Below are positions 49,019 to 58,971 of a stretch of DNA of 64,000 nucleotides, one piece after another. The stretch comes from Lumbricus rubellus. Lineage: Eukaryota; Annelida; Clitellata; Crassiclitellata; Lumbricidae. Both the position numbers and the translations under genes were made by a program. The stretch spans positions 1,426,885 to 1,490,884 of the forward strand of contig OX243821.1 of the NCBI GenBank assembly GCA_945859605.1, written 5' to 3'. The first letter of the stretch is position 1; each line of letters opens with the position of its first letter. The notes below the pieces were generated by a model. That model saw nothing but the letters and a program-made list of their open reading frames with translations, was not told the DNA's origin and made no database searches.

Positions 49019-50011
49019 CAGGGTTGCCAGGTCGTCGCGAAAAGCGCGAATTGGGCGACTTTTGAAAGTGCTCGCGACTGAAAATTTCGTTCTCGCGACC
49101 TCGCGCTTTTTGGGCGACTTTTGGTTTGTCTCGCGGTCGCGACGGCGACTTTTTTAAATCTTGTAAGTACAGATCGCAGCACAAATCCTGCTCTCGCGCA
49201 AACGAATGAGTGTCAATGAGAAGATTGCCAATAAGAAGATTGACCATTAGGCGAACTTTAATAACTTTAAAAATTAACATTCGTGTCATTTTTTGAGATT
49301 ACTGTCCAAAATATTAGCACACCTTTTTAAAGAGATATTGATCATACAAGAATAGCGTTACGAACAATTACAATTACTTTAAAAAATAACATTTATATCA
49401 TTTTTTGTGATTACTGTTCATAATATTTGCACACCTCTTTTAGGAGATATTCGCCCTACAAGAATAGCGTCTACAGCAATTACAATTACTTTAAAAATAA
49501 CATTCATGTCATTTTTTGTGATTACTAATCAAAGTATTTGCACACCTCTTTAGGATATACTCTTCATACAGGAATAACACCCTCCAATCAATTATAACTA
49601 CTTCAAAAATTAATATTCATGTCTTTTTTTGTGATTACTGTCCATGATGTTTGCACACCTCTTTTAAAAGATACTTATCATACAGGAATAACACCCCCGA
49701 GCAATAATAATTGCTCTAAAAATTAACATTCATATCATTTTTTGTGATTACTGTTAATAATATTTGCGCACCTCTTTTAGGAGATATTCATCCTACAAGA
49801 AAAGCGTCTAGTGCAATTACAGTTTCTTTAAAAATTAACATTCATGTTTTTTTTCTGTGATTACTGTTCATAAGATTTGCACACCTCTTTTAAGATATAC
49901 TACAAGAATTAATCTCGCGATTTTCGCGACATTTCTCGTGATAATCTCGCGATTTTCGCGACTTTTTGTCGTGATCTCGCGACAATTTTTTTCCGAAATC
50001 TGGCAACCCTG
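49019..50011. mobile_element. hAT non-autonomous element, 993 bp
   Basis: Perfect 12-bp ends CAGGGTTGCCAG and CTGGCAACCCTG, and a perfect 8-bp target duplication AAGCACAT (49011-49018 and 50012-50019). Subterminal CTCGCGATTTTCGCGAC motifs recur. The interior is a tandem array; no transposase. The clean duplication implies a young insertion. Confidence 0.95.
49255..49905. repeat. Tandem array of about 112-bp units inside the hAT element
   Basis: Six units with TTTTTTGTGATTACTGTTC and TTTGCACACCTCTTTTAG; the GCACACC phase point recurs near 49317, 49429, 49540, 49653, 49766 and 49879. Confidence 0.92.
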
Positions 50012-50045
50012 AAGCACATCTCTACTTGTTCACCAGTCTAAATAA

Positions 50046-50290
50046 ATTGTTTGCTTGTGCCCTTGGTATGATAGCGCCTCTTTCAACAATTCTACTCAGA
50101 AGCGCTCCCGACTACAGCGCGGACACTGATTCAAACGATCTTCTGAGTTTCACGCAGAAGACCCGAAGCGCTGAGCAATTGTGAGTGAGGGACTTGGCCA
50201 AGGTCCCTACACGGCGGCTTGATGTGGATTCGAACCTGCAACCATCCGGCTGCAAGGCAGCAAACATGTCCACTACACCACCGTGCCCCA
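50046..50290 (-). repeat. tRNA-derived SINE
   Basis: Antisense tail TTGGTATGATAGCGCCTC, body with an extra ATTCAAACGATCTTCTG, B box GGATTCGAACC and head CCACTACACCACCGTGCCCC. Confidence 0.82.
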
Positions 50291-50334
50291 CAAAAAACCC
50301 ACCTTGCATGTGGCTGATGAGGCTGCTGTTCAGT

Positions 50335-50625
50335 GGCTGGACGTGTTCTGCAAAACCTAAATAAATATAGGGGAGTGCTCTTGGTTCTGTTTGCTCGCAC
50401 CTCAATCATGCAGAGTCGTGCTTTTTCTGTGGTTGGCCCGGTGGTATGGAATGCCCTTCCACTTGAGCTTCGCCTGTTCCCTAGATAACTCTCTGACACA
50501 TTATATAAACACTTAAAAACTGTTTTGTTTGGCCTTACTGGAGTCGGGAGCGCCTCTGAGTAGTTTCCTTGAAGAGTCGCTATAGAAATACTTGAATGAA
50601 TGAATCAATGAATGAAAAATAAAAT
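50335..50625 (+). pseudogene. LINE 3' end (CR1/L2-like)
   Basis: Frames with TSIMQSRAFSVVGPVVWNAL and LSDTLYKHLKTVLFGLTGV, tail GGGAGCGCCTCTGAGTAG and a GAATGAAT repeat. Same subfamily as 3890 and 18000. Confidence 0.82.
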
Positions 50626-50695
50626 AGTCTATCGAGCATATGCGGTCATTTAATTTTATTCGTTGAATGTTGATTGGATTCTTCAAAACACTGTT

Positions 50696-50774
50696 TGCCC
50701 CAAATGAGGTTTGAACTCACGACCTTTGGTTTACAAGACCAGTGCTCTACCACTGAGCTATTATACTAGAAGCC
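50696..50774 (-). pseudogene. tRNA-Thr pseudogene
   Basis: Anticodon TGT is present, but the anticodon stem (CTGGT with ACCAA) and variable region are altered, and an inserted TATACT-like stretch separates the D arm from the 5' acceptor strand. Confidence 0.75.
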
Positions 50775-50879
50775 CACGTTAAAAACCTCATCTGGTGAAC
50801 TTTTTGAATTATTCAGTAGGATACATAAACGGATATTAGCTGCTTTTTGATTGAATAAAAATTTTACAGAGTACTTGGG

Positions 50880-51028
50880 TATTTATAGCATTAAAAAAAT
50901 CTAAACTAGAGGTGTTTGGTCAACGATGGGAAATTTCTATAACCTGAGGCTCGTAAAAAGCACTGAAACAACATGGCTCTTATTATAGACACCTACTTTT
51001 ATCTTAAAACCGTGTCATAAGTGATAGT
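50880..51028 (-). repeat. Paired TATA/GGTGTCT element (type B, reversed)
   Basis: TATTTATAG at 50880, GGTGTTT at 50911, ATGGGAAATTTC, AGACACC at 50987 and GTGTCATAAGTGATAG. Confidence 0.75.
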
Positions 51029-51080
51029 TCATTCGCCCGTGTAAATGTATCGTCTTCATTGAATTGCGGATTCTAGAAAA

Positions 51081-51101
51081 CAATGAGGTTTGAACTCACG
51101 A
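51081..51101 (-). pseudogene. tRNA-Thr 3' stub
   Basis: CAATGAGGTTTGAACTCACG remains, then a junction to ATCCTCTGATCTGATC of the LINE family at 33960. Confidence 0.75.
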
Positions 51102-51139
51102 TCCTCTGATCTGATCTGATCGGCTCGACCTCTTTGTTT

Positions 51140-51440
51140 CATTAATTCATTAATTTATTCATTCCGAAAACTTATACAGCGCCTCTTCAAGAAGTCTACT
51201 CATATAGGCGCTTCCAGCCCAAAAGATAGATCTTAAGCAACTGGTAGAAGGCAGTCAAATTATTCCAAGGTGGCCTAGTGAGCGTAGCGCAAGCGGGAGC
51301 CCATTCCATGTGGACGGGCCAACAACCGAGAAGGCTCGACGCTGTCTGGTAGCAGAGCGGGTTCGAGGGACCAGCAGCTCTCCATTGTTCGCAGAGCGTA
51401 AAGCTCGACGGGAGGCTATGTCTGAGCCCAAGTCAGGACA
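51140..51440 (-). pseudogene. LINE 3' end
   Basis: Antisense tail with ATTCATTCATTCC, ATACAGCGCCTCTTCAAG and AGGCGCTTCCAG, then antisense coding remnants (CATTCCATGTGGACGGGCC). A close copy is at 59820-60105. Confidence 0.7.
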
Positions 51441-51635
51441 TGGCTCAATCCAGATCCTTTTCCTGCATAGGTCCCTCTCTGGAATGGACTTCCACCATCA
51501 GTTCTCTCCGCCTTTCTCTCTGGTAGACTTCCCTTATCTGCTCTTCTTTCAATTCATGCCTTTCTTTTGGGGTCGATCACTTTGGGAGCGCTTCTGAAAG
51601 GCTCCTGCTGATAAACGCGCTTTTATAAAGTCAAC
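51430..51635 (+). pseudogene. LINE 3' fragment
   Basis: GTCCCTCTCTGGAATGGACT to GGGAGCGCTTCTGAAAGG and CGCTTTTATAAAG, the end of the WNGLPPS-type element. Confidence 0.65.
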
Positions 51636-51990
51636 GGACTGTGACGTTCCGCAGGCATTCAGCCGTGACGGTAACTACACCACCGTCACTATTATTATTG
51701 CATTCAGCCGTGACGGTAACAATATCACAGCCGCCATTGTCATTGCATTCAACCTCAACACGCGCCACCATTTTAATTTTATTCATCTGTGACGGTGATA
51801 ATTCCATTATGATCGTATTCAGTCGTGACGGTAGCAATGACATCGTGATACGTGGCGCCTTGCACCTAGAGGTCACACCACTATGTTCGATTCTCATTTC
51901 AAAACTGGCTTATTTAACCGTTGTTATACTGGGAGTGCTTCAGAGTAGTTGCCTTGAAGGTGCGCTTTATTAAAAGCTCAATAATTGTAA
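51635..51990 (+). repeat. CGTGACGGT minisatellite and LINE tail, array unit 8
   Basis: Starts with TCAACGGACTGTGACG, then CGTGACGGTAACTACACC and CGTGACGGTAACAATATC units, AGGTCACACCACTATG and GGGAGTGCTTCAGAGTAG. Confidence 0.82.
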
Positions 51991-52066
51991 TATAATTGGG
52001 CGGTAGTTCTATTACGTGTGCCTGGTAAATGAATATGTGATCTTGACGTCTTTCGTATACCCTGTT

Positions 52067-52222
52067 ACTTATTATACGAGGTTAAGATAAAATGAGGTGT
52101 CTAAGAGCCATTTTCATTCCTGAGTTTCAATGATGTGCGGGATCGAGCGAGAGATTTTAAAAATCGCTCAGCTTTGCACAAACACCTTTAGTTCAGATCG
52201 GATGGAAGCTATAAATATAGAA
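52067..52222 (+). repeat. Paired TATA/GGTGTCT element (type B)
   Basis: ACTTATTATACGAGG at 52067, GGTGTCT at 52096, GATCGAGCGAGAGATT, AAACACC near 52182 and CTATAAATA at 52209. Confidence 0.8.
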
Positions 52223-52339
52223 CTACCGAACTTAAACTTTGCATCTTGCTCTTTTATGTTTCCAGCGCTCATTATGTTCATTCCAATCATTCGTCTAGAA
52301 TCTACATAGATTGAATTGGGGATTCTTTAAAACACTGTT

Positions 52340-52411
52340 TGCCCACAATGAGGTTTGAAATCACGACCCCTGGTTTACAAGACCAGTGCTCTGCCACTGA
52401 GCTATAGAGGC
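52340..52411 (-). tRNA. tRNA-Thr (TGT)
   Basis: Acceptor, D and anticodon arms are intact; the T stem has one mismatch (GTGAT with CTCAT) and the acceptor 3' strand is TGTGGGC. TTTT terminator present. Confidence 0.8.
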
Positions 52412-52579
52412 CCACGTTAATGAGTCATCTGACGAACCTTTTGAATCATTGTCGTACAAAAGCTGCCAATGCTAAGTAAATATTGGATTTTATTTAACGC
52501 GTTTCAAAACTAGGTGGAGTTGCTGTCGATATAATATTGCTATTGATCGTCAAAGCATTTGACGTGTATGCTTACTGTA

Positions 52580-52915
52580 TTCTTCCACATCTCTACATGC
52601 CAAGGCTGTTTTAAGGAATTTTTAGAACTGCACAACTCCCTCTTTTCTTTCCCATCATCCTTGGTAAATTATTTCCAATCGGAGGACACAGACCGGTTTT
52701 TAATTGCAGAGAAGTGCGCTCTCTTAGATCCTTTGATCGACTTGATCTCTTTGATTTCTGCGTCAGAATTGATTGCCATGCACCTACAAGTCACACCACT
52801 ATGTTCCTTTCTCACTTCAAATGAACTGACTTACTTAGTCGTTGTTGGACTGGGAGCGCTTCAGAGTAGCTGACCTTGAAGATGCGCTATATAAAAGACT
52901 CAATAATATTATTTT
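52580..52915 (+). pseudogene. LINE 3' fragment and tail
   Basis: TTTTTAGAACTGCACAACTCC, AAATTATTTCCAATCG, AGTCACACCACTATGTTCC and the tail GGGAGCGCTTCAGAGTAGC. A longer copy is at 62430-63000. Confidence 0.6.
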
Positions 52916-52999
52916 AAGTTGGTTCTATTAAGTCTTATGATTGTGAATTTGTGATACCGTATATCTGCACAAGATTCAAGCGGCTTTTGTGTACCATAA

Positions 53000-53156
53000 A
53001 CTTATTATACATGTTTATTCTAAAATAAGGTGTCTAAAAACCATTTTCATGTTTGAGTGTCAATGCCGTGCGAGATCGAGGGACAGAGTTAAAAAATTGC
53101 CCAGCATTGTAAGACACCTTCAGTTTATAACTTTCCAAAACTATAAATATCCAATT
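53000..53156 (+). repeat. Paired TATA/GGTGTCT element (type B)
   Basis: ACTTATTATACATG at 53000, GGTGTCT at 53029, AGACACC near 53112 and CTATAAATA at 53141. Confidence 0.8.
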
Positions 53157-53274
53157 TCTTCTTAGTGTGTCAATATTTGTGTTTTTCGTTACCAACATGC
53201 GATGCAACCACACTACATTTACACGGTTACACCTACTTTTGTTCACCAATCACCAGTCTAAATAAATTGCTTGT

Positions 53275-53495
53275 ACGTGCACTCGGTATAGCGCCCCTTC
53301 AAGACTACTAATCAGGAGCGCTCCCAAATACAGCGCGGACACTGAATCAGAGTTTCGCGCAGAAGACCAGAATCGCCGAGCAATTGCGAGTGAAGGACTT
53401 GCCCAAGGTCCTTACACGGCGGTTTGAGGTGGATTCGAATGGGAAACTCTTCGTCTGCAAGGTAGCTAACATAACCACTACACCATCGCGTTAAT
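53275..53495 (-). repeat. tRNA-derived SINE, array subfamily
   Basis: Antisense CGTGCACTCGGTATAGCGCC, AGGAGCGCTCCCAAATACAG, GGACTTGCCCAAGGTCC and head CACTACACCATCGCG. Confidence 0.85.
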
Positions 53496-53629
53496 TCCAT
53501 ATCTAAGAAACTGTTTGATTCATTCAGGCGGATGAACAGACGGGGGTGGGGTGGATTCATGAAGAAAACATAGTGGCTACTTTGCGATGTTTACCGACAA
53601 TAATTAAAATTTCTCGTAGAGTAATTGGA

Positions 53630-53764
53630 TATTTATAGCATTGATAAGATCAAAATTAGTGGTGTCTATTCAACGATGGGCAATTTTATAACCTGCGGCT
53701 AAGAAGCAATATGGCTCTTATATAGACACCTGATTTTACTTTAAAACTGTGTGATAAGTTATAA
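53630..53764 (-). repeat. Paired TATA/GGTGTCT element (type B, reversed)
   Basis: TATTTATAG at 53630, GGTGTCT at 53661, GATGGGCAATTTTATAAC, AGACACC at 53724 and ATAAGTTATA. Confidence 0.8.
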
Positions 53765-53811
53765 TCTATTCACCTGCATAAATGAATATTTTTCGATCAA
53801 TCAATCACATA

Positions 53812-54270
53812 ACTCTAAGCCCCTTCAATATCTTCACTCAGAGGCGCTCCCAATCCAAGCCTGGTAAAAAAAAAGTTCTTGCGAAGACAATAGAAAGAGC
53901 CAGCAGAGTCACGGGGAAGAGAACGGAGAGCCGTACGGAGGCCATTCCAGATAGCTGGACCCACCACGGAATATGGTCTTTGCTGCATAGTTGCGGTACG
54001 ACAAAAAGGGACAAGATAGTCACCGTGGGCAGCTGACCGTAGCGAACGGCGGCCCAAAGAAATGGAGACAGGAGTAAAAAGTGCACATAGATATGATGGA
54101 GCGTGAGCCAGGATGCAGCGCCAAGCAATAGACGAAACTCTATAAGCAATGTGTTGCTGCGGTGGAAGCCAGTGGAGGTCGTCCCTCATGAAGGCAGAAA
54201 CGTGATCATACCGGGAGATGCCACCAACCAAGCGTGCTGCAGATCGAAGGACCCTAACCGAATTGGGGGA
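53812..54270 (-). pseudogene. LINE 3' end (CR1/L2-like), longest coding remnant
   Basis: A 160-codon minus-strand frame contains LHWLPPQQHIAYRVSSIAW, RRSLRSAAHGDYLVPFCR and YSVVGPAIWNGLRTALRSL. 5' truncation shared with 36178 and 41284. Confidence 0.85.
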
Positions 54271-54288
54271 TTCTTCAAAACACTGTTT

Positions 54289-54363
54289 TGCCCCCAATGA
54301 GATTTGAACTCACGACCCCTGGTTTACAAGACCAGTGCTCTGCCACTGAGCTATTATAGCGGC
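54289..54363 (-). pseudogene. tRNA-Thr with acceptor/D-arm insertion
   Basis: The anticodon arm (TGT) is intact and the T loop has one change, but three extra bases (TAT) lie between the acceptor and D stems and the 5' strand reads GCCGCTA, giving a G-G mismatch. Probably inactive. Confidence 0.75.
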
Positions 54364-54437
54364 CCACGTGAACTTCTTGAATTATTGAGGAGGATACAAA
54401 AACCGAGAGTGAATAAATTTAGCGCAGAGTTCTTGGA

Positions 54438-54500
54438 TATTTATAGCAATCAGAAGATCTAAACAAGAGGTGTTTATTCAACGACGGGAAATTTCTATAA
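54438..54500 (-). repeat. Half TATA/GGTGTTT element
   Basis: TATTTATAG at 54438, GGTGTTT at 54469, ACGACGGGAAATTTC, then unrelated sequence. Confidence 0.65.
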
Positions 54501-55085
54501 CCAAAATTCAGCTATAAATGGTGCTCAAGATGTCATTTTTGTTCACGCTTACACGACCGTAGACGTAGTAGTAGTGTATAGTTGCTGTCCCGAAAAGACA
54601 CTCGGCTTCATATCCACAGCTGTGGTCGCCTAGCAGTCCAGACCTCGATCCATGTACCGGAGTAGCGCGTTTTTCGTTCCCGTATTCATCGATAACTGTA
54701 GAGCGCGTCTGATTGAAGAGTGGCAGCTGTCTGACTAAGTGATCAGCGACCGGACCGGACCATCAAACAGTAGCGTCTACGACTCTACGTCTATGCTCGC
54801 GTGTTCGTGAAAAAAGGACTTTTTCAACACCATTTATAGGTAAATTTTACTTCCTTTCAGTTTTTCATGTTGGAAAGGTCCATTTTTCGGTGCTACATCT
54901 CAAACGCTCATAATTTTGCCAAACTCACGAATATTTCTAATCGGTTTTACGATCTCGTGTAAATATAGTCTCTGCTGTTATGTTTAAAATTTCAGACAAA
55001 TCCTAAACGTTTTGACCGAGTTGTGACACTTTATTGTGTGTTTTACTTTATAGTGGACACAGTGTATTATTATTATAAATGTCTT
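54500..55085. other. Unassigned insertion, no gene recognised
   Basis: About 580 bp that interrupts a paired element and is not repeated elsewhere in the window. It includes CGTAGACGTAGTAGTAGTG and a mirrored CTACGACTCTACGTCTATG, and no open frame of note. Probably a transposon fragment of unknown type. Confidence 0.35.
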
Positions 55086-55100
55086 TTTGTATACCTTATT

Positions 55101-55256
55101 ACTTATTATACGGGTTTAAAGTAAAATGAGGTGTCTAAGAGCCATTTTCTTTACTATGCTTCAATGATGTGCGGGATCGAGCAATAGATTTTAAAATTCG
55201 CTCAGATTTTTCCACATACCTTTAGTTTAGATCTTTTAGAAGCTATAAATATCCCA
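55101..55256 (+). repeat. Paired TATA/GGTGTCT element (type B)
   Basis: ACTTATTATACGGG at 55101, GGTGTCT at 55130, a decayed facing motif (CATACCTTTAG) and CTATAAATA at 55243. Confidence 0.75.
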
Positions 55257-55339
55257 TAACCGATCTGTATGTTTGCTTCTATCGCATATATTTTCATGGG
55301 TCTAGATTGATTGAATTGTAGATTCTTCAAAACACTGTT

Positions 55340-55354
55340 TGCCCCCAATGAGGT
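55340..55354 (-). pseudogene. tRNA-Thr 3' stub
   Basis: TGCCCCCAATGAGGT, then a junction into SINE sequence (GTCCGCTCTGCAGTCTGG). Confidence 0.8.
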
Positions 55355-55400
55355 GTCCGCTCTGCAGTCTGGAGCACCTCTGAGTAGGATTATTATTGGT

Positions 55401-55673
55401 TATTTATAGCATTTGAAAGAACTAAACTAGTGGTGTATATTTAACGTTGGCCAATTTCTATAACATGCGGCTCGTATACACTGTACAGCACTGAAACTCA
55501 AGAAGCAACATCGCTCTTTTACGGACAACCCTTTGGACTCAACGCAGCGCTCGTGAATAAGCTGATGCCCCGCGCTTGGCTTTCAAGTAGCGCTAAAGAA
55601 ATCTGGAGATTACTATTACGATCTTATAATTAAAGACACCTGATTTTACGTTAAAACCGTGTCATAAGTTATA
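55401..55673 (-). repeat. Paired element (reversed) with an inserted LINE tail
   Basis: TATTTATAG at 55401, GGTGTAT at 55432, an insertion with CTCAACGCAGCGCTCG and GTAGCGCTAAAGAAATC, AGACACC at 55634 and ATAAGTTATA. It shares the insertion with 43067-43322. Confidence 0.8.
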
Positions 55674-55734
55674 ATCTGTTCACATGCATAAATTAAATAT
55701 CTTCCTTGAATTGTGGATTCTTCAAAACACTGTT

Positions 55735-55806
55735 TGCCCCCAATGAGGTTTGAACTCACGACCCCTGGTTTACAAGACCAGTGCTCTGCCACTGAGCTAT
55801 AGAGGC
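55735..55806 (-). tRNA. tRNA-Thr (TGT)
   Basis: Identical to 36655-36726 over 72 nt; TTTT terminator eight bases past the 3' end. Confidence 0.92.
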
Positions 55807-56077
55807 ACACGCTAAGCCGTCACTCTGAGCAACCTTTTGAATCAATGTCGTGCATAAGCTTCCAATGCTAAGTAAATATTGGATTTTGTTTAACGCGTTT
55901 AAAAAATACATTTAGGTCGAGTTGCAGTTGAGAAATGCCACGCACGTGTAGGCATAGGCCTACAAGAGTCACCCACATAATCTACGTTGGTGAATGGACA
56001 ACTTCAATGGTTCCCTCACTCCGCCCGTAATTATGTACCAAACATCGAAGAAGTTCATGCTGTTGGTCTTAATGGAG

Positions 56078-56145
56078 TATTTATAATTTTAGAGAGATGT
56101 GAAATAGAGGTGTCTATGCGAAGATGAGCAATCTTCAAAAATTAA
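56078..56145 (-). repeat. Half TATA/GGTGTCT element
   Basis: TATTTATAATTTTAGAG, GGTGTCT at 56109, ATGCGAAGATGAGCAATC. Confidence 0.7.
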
Positions 56146-56149
56146 TATT

Positions 56150-56590
56150 ATTATTATTGAGTCTTGCTCTGAAATATCTTTGTGATCTTATGCTTCGTCC
56201 CCTCTCTGCTAATTTGCTGCGTTATCTTAGATCCTCTTATCTGATCGGCTTGACATATATGACATTGTATCATTGAAACTCAGGAATGAAAATGACTCTT
56301 AGACACCTCATTTTATCTTAGACCCGTATAATAAGTGATAAGATATACGAGACGTCAAGATTATTATTGTTTCCCAAGTCTGAACAACCATGGCTCAATC
56401 CAAATGCTTTGCCTGCATAGGTCCCTCTCTGCATCTCTGGAATGGACTTCCACCATCAGTTCACTCCGCCTTTATCTCTGCTAGACTTCCATTATCTTCT
56501 CGTGCCACAATTCTTGCCTTTCCCTTGTTGGTCGATCGCGCTGGGAGCGCTTCCGAGTGGCTTCTGCTGATAAACGCGCTTTTATAAAGT
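56150..56590 (+). pseudogene. LINE 3' region with an inverted element fragment
   Basis: The LINE sequence (TCTTGCTCTGAAATATC; LWNGLPPSVHSAF; CGCTTTTATAAAG) is interrupted at about 56255-56365 by an inverted piece of a type B element (AGACACCTCATTTTATC, ATAATAAGTGATAAG). Confidence 0.65.
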
Positions 56591-56960
56591 CAACCGTTAC
56601 GGTAACGATACCGCGTCGCCATTGTAATTGCATTCAACCTCAACAATACATCCGCCACCATTTTATTTTTTTTCACTCGTGACGGTAACAATACCACCGT
56701 CACTATTATCATTGCATTCACTCGTGACGGTAACAATACCGCCATCACTATAATTGTACCAACCATGACGGTAACAATTGTATCGTTATTGAATAGTGAT
56801 GGGCTTCCTGTTGCGCTCCGCTTTGTACCTAGAGGTCGCACCTCTATGTTCTTTTCTCACTTCAAAACTGACTTATTTAGCCGCTGCTGGACTGGGAGCG
56901 CTTCTGAGTAGCTGACCTTGAAGGTGCGCTATATAAAAGACTCAATAACAATATTATTAT
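56588..56960 (+). repeat. CGTGACGGT minisatellite and LINE tail, array unit 9
   Basis: Units CGTGACGGTAACAATACC, then AGGTCGCACCTCTATG, GGGAGCGCTTCTGAGTAGC and AAGGTGCGCTATATAAAAG. Confidence 0.82.
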
Positions 56961-57035
56961 TTTTAGTTGGTTCCATTTAGTCCTATGATTGTGGGTCCGA
57001 GAAAAGTCATCTTAAAGGCTTTCGTGTACCACACA

Positions 57036-57170
57036 ACTTATTGTACTTGTTTATAGTAAAATAAGGTGGCTAAAAACCATTTTCAATGTTGTATGATCGA
57101 GGGACAGAGTTTAAAAAATGCGTACAAAGACACCTTCAGTTTTTACCTTTCCGAAACTATAAATAACCCA
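57036..57170 (+). repeat. Paired TATA/GGTGTCT element (type B), shortened
   Basis: ACTTATTGTACTTG at 57036, GGTGGCT at 57065, GTATGATCGAGGGACAG, AGACACC near 57128 and CTATAAATA at 57157. Internal deletion of about 25 bp. Confidence 0.75.
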
Positions 57171-57279
57171 TTACTCCTTAAAATTTTGTGTTTACAGAAA
57201 TTTCATGTGTTTTTGGTAACCATCATTCTATGCAACCACACCTACATTTGTGCACCCGTGTAAATGAGTTGTTTGGTGT

Positions 57280-57497
57280 GTGCACTCAGTATAGCTACCC
57301 TCAAGATTACTAATCAGGAGCTCTCCCGACTACAGCGCGGACACTGAATCAGAGTTTCGCGCAGATGGCCAGAAGCGCTGAGCAATTGCGAGTGAAGGAC
57401 TTGCCCAAGGTCCCTACACAGCGGCTTGAGGTGGATTCGAACCGGCAACACTTCGGCTGCAAGGTAACAAACATACCCACTACACCACCGCGTTACT
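57280..57497 (-). repeat. tRNA-derived SINE, array subfamily
   Basis: Antisense TGTGCACTCAGTATAGC, GGAGCTCTCCCGACTACAGC, GGACTTGCCCAAGGTCC and head CCACTACACCACCGCG. Confidence 0.85.
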
Positions 57498-57507
57498 TCC
57501 ACATCTT

Positions 57508-57723
57508 AGGGCGCGGTGGTGTATTGGTGACTTCGTTGCCTTGAAGCCCGAAGGTTCGAGGTTCGAATCCACCTTGCCGCGTAAGGACCTTGCGCAAATC
57601 CTTCACTCACAATGGCCCAGCGCTTCGGCGTGAAACTCCGATTCAGTGTCCGCTCTGCATCGGGTGCGCCTCTGAGTAGGGAGAGAGCTTGACGGTGCGC
57701 TGTAACAAGTGCACATACAAACA
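57508..57723 (+). repeat. tRNA-derived SINE, recent insertion with target duplication
   Basis: Head GGGCGCGGTGGTGTATTGG, body and tail GGTGCGCTGTAACAAGTGC with CACATACAAACAA. The flanking CACATCT/AACATCT and the intact ACATCTGAGAAAC in sister units show an insertion with ACATCT duplicated. It belongs to the 5'-region subfamily, not to the array subfamily. Confidence 0.88.
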
Positions 57724-57842
57724 AACATCTGAGAAACAGTTACTGTTTGATTCGTTCTAACGGGATCAGTGAATGCTTGAAGAAAGAATATTGGCCAATT
57801 TGTGACGTTTGTCTTGATTAAATTTATCGTAGAGCAAATGGA

Positions 57843-58005
57843 TATTTATATCATTGAAAATATATAAACTAGTGGTGTATATTCAACGATTGGCAATTTC
57901 TATAACCTGCGACTAGTATTAATACACTACAGCACTGAAACACAAGAAGCAACATGGCTCTTATATAGACACCTGATTTTACGTTTAAATCGTGTGATAA
58001 TACTG
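57843..58005 (-). repeat. Paired TATA/GGTGTCT element (type B, reversed)
   Basis: TATTTATATC at 57843, GGTGTAT at 57874, GATTGGCAATTTC, AGACACC at 57967 and GTGTGATAATAC. Confidence 0.75.
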
Positions 58006-58039
58006 ATTATGACATCTGTTTACCAGTGTAAGTCAATTA

Positions 58040-58635
58040 CTTCCCTTGAACAATAATGGTAACAGCCGCCATTTTAATTGCATTCAACCTCAACACTTGT
58101 AATCGTATGTTTATACAGCGCCCCTTCAAAAGAACTCCTCAGAGGCGCTCCCAATGCCACCATTATAATTGTAATCATTCGTGACGGTGTTAATTCTGCC
58201 GCGCCATCATTATAATTGTATTCATTCGTGACGGTAGCAATGACGTGGTGGGGCGCGGTGGTCTAGTGGTGGCGTCGTTGCCTCGGAGCCGGAAGGTCCG
58301 AGGTTCGAATCCACCTGGCCGCATAAGGACCTTGGGCAAGTCCTTCACTCACAATTGCTCAGCGCTTCGGCGTGAAACTCCGATGCAGTGTCTGCTCTGC
58401 ATCGGGAGCGCCTCTGAGTAGAGAGAGCTTGAAGGGGCGCTATAACAAGTGCACATACATACAATGACATCGTGATTCGTGCCGCCTTGCACCTAGAGGT
58501 CACACCACTATGTTCCTTTCTCATTTTAAAACTGACTTTTTTAACCGTTATTATACTGGGAGCACTTCTGAGTAGTTGCCTTGAAGGTGCGCTGTATTAA
58601 AAGCTCAAAAATTGTAATATAACTATAATATGGCG
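58040..58635 (+). repeat. CGTGACGGT minisatellite and LINE tail, array unit 10
   Basis: CGTGACGGTGTTAATTC and CGTGACGGTAGCAATGAC units, interrupted by the SINE at 58247, then AGGTCACACCACTATG and GGGAGCACTTCTGAGTAG. Confidence 0.82.
58247..58461 (+). repeat. tRNA-derived SINE, recent insertion with target duplication
   Basis: Head GGGGCGCGGTGGTCTAGTGG, body, tail GGGGCGCTATAACAAGTGC. Flanks CAATGACGT (58238-58246) and CAATGACAT (58462-58470) form a target duplication differing at one base. Confidence 0.9.
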
Positions 58636-58705
58636 GCAGTTCTTCTAAGTGCCTTGTTTGTTTTGTTATGAATGGGTGATCCTGAAGTCTTTCGTATACC
58701 CTATT

Positions 58706-58862
58706 ACTTATTATATGAGGTTAAGGTAAAATGAGGTGTCTAAGATCCATTTTCATTTCTGAGCTTCAATGATGTGTAGGATCGAGCGATAGATTTTAAA
58801 AATCGCTCAGCTTTGCACAAACACCTTTAGTTTAGATGACATGGAAGTTATAAATATCTAAT
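58706..58862 (+). repeat. Paired TATA/GGTGTCT element (type B)
   Basis: ACTTATTATATGAGG at 58706, GGTGTCT at 58735, GATCGAGCGATAGATT, AAACACC near 58820 and TTATAAATA at 58848. Confidence 0.8.
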
Positions 58863-58971
58863 TACCGAAATTAGATTTTGCTTAGTATACAGTTCCTTCA
58901 TGATTAACCTCGCTCCATGTGTTCATCCGTTTAGAATGATTGCATTGGGGATTCTTGTTCAAAACACTGTT

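Noticed and set aside
54500..55085. Coding exon in unique sequence
   Set aside because: Stops occur in all frames and no splice-site pair encloses an open frame of useful length.
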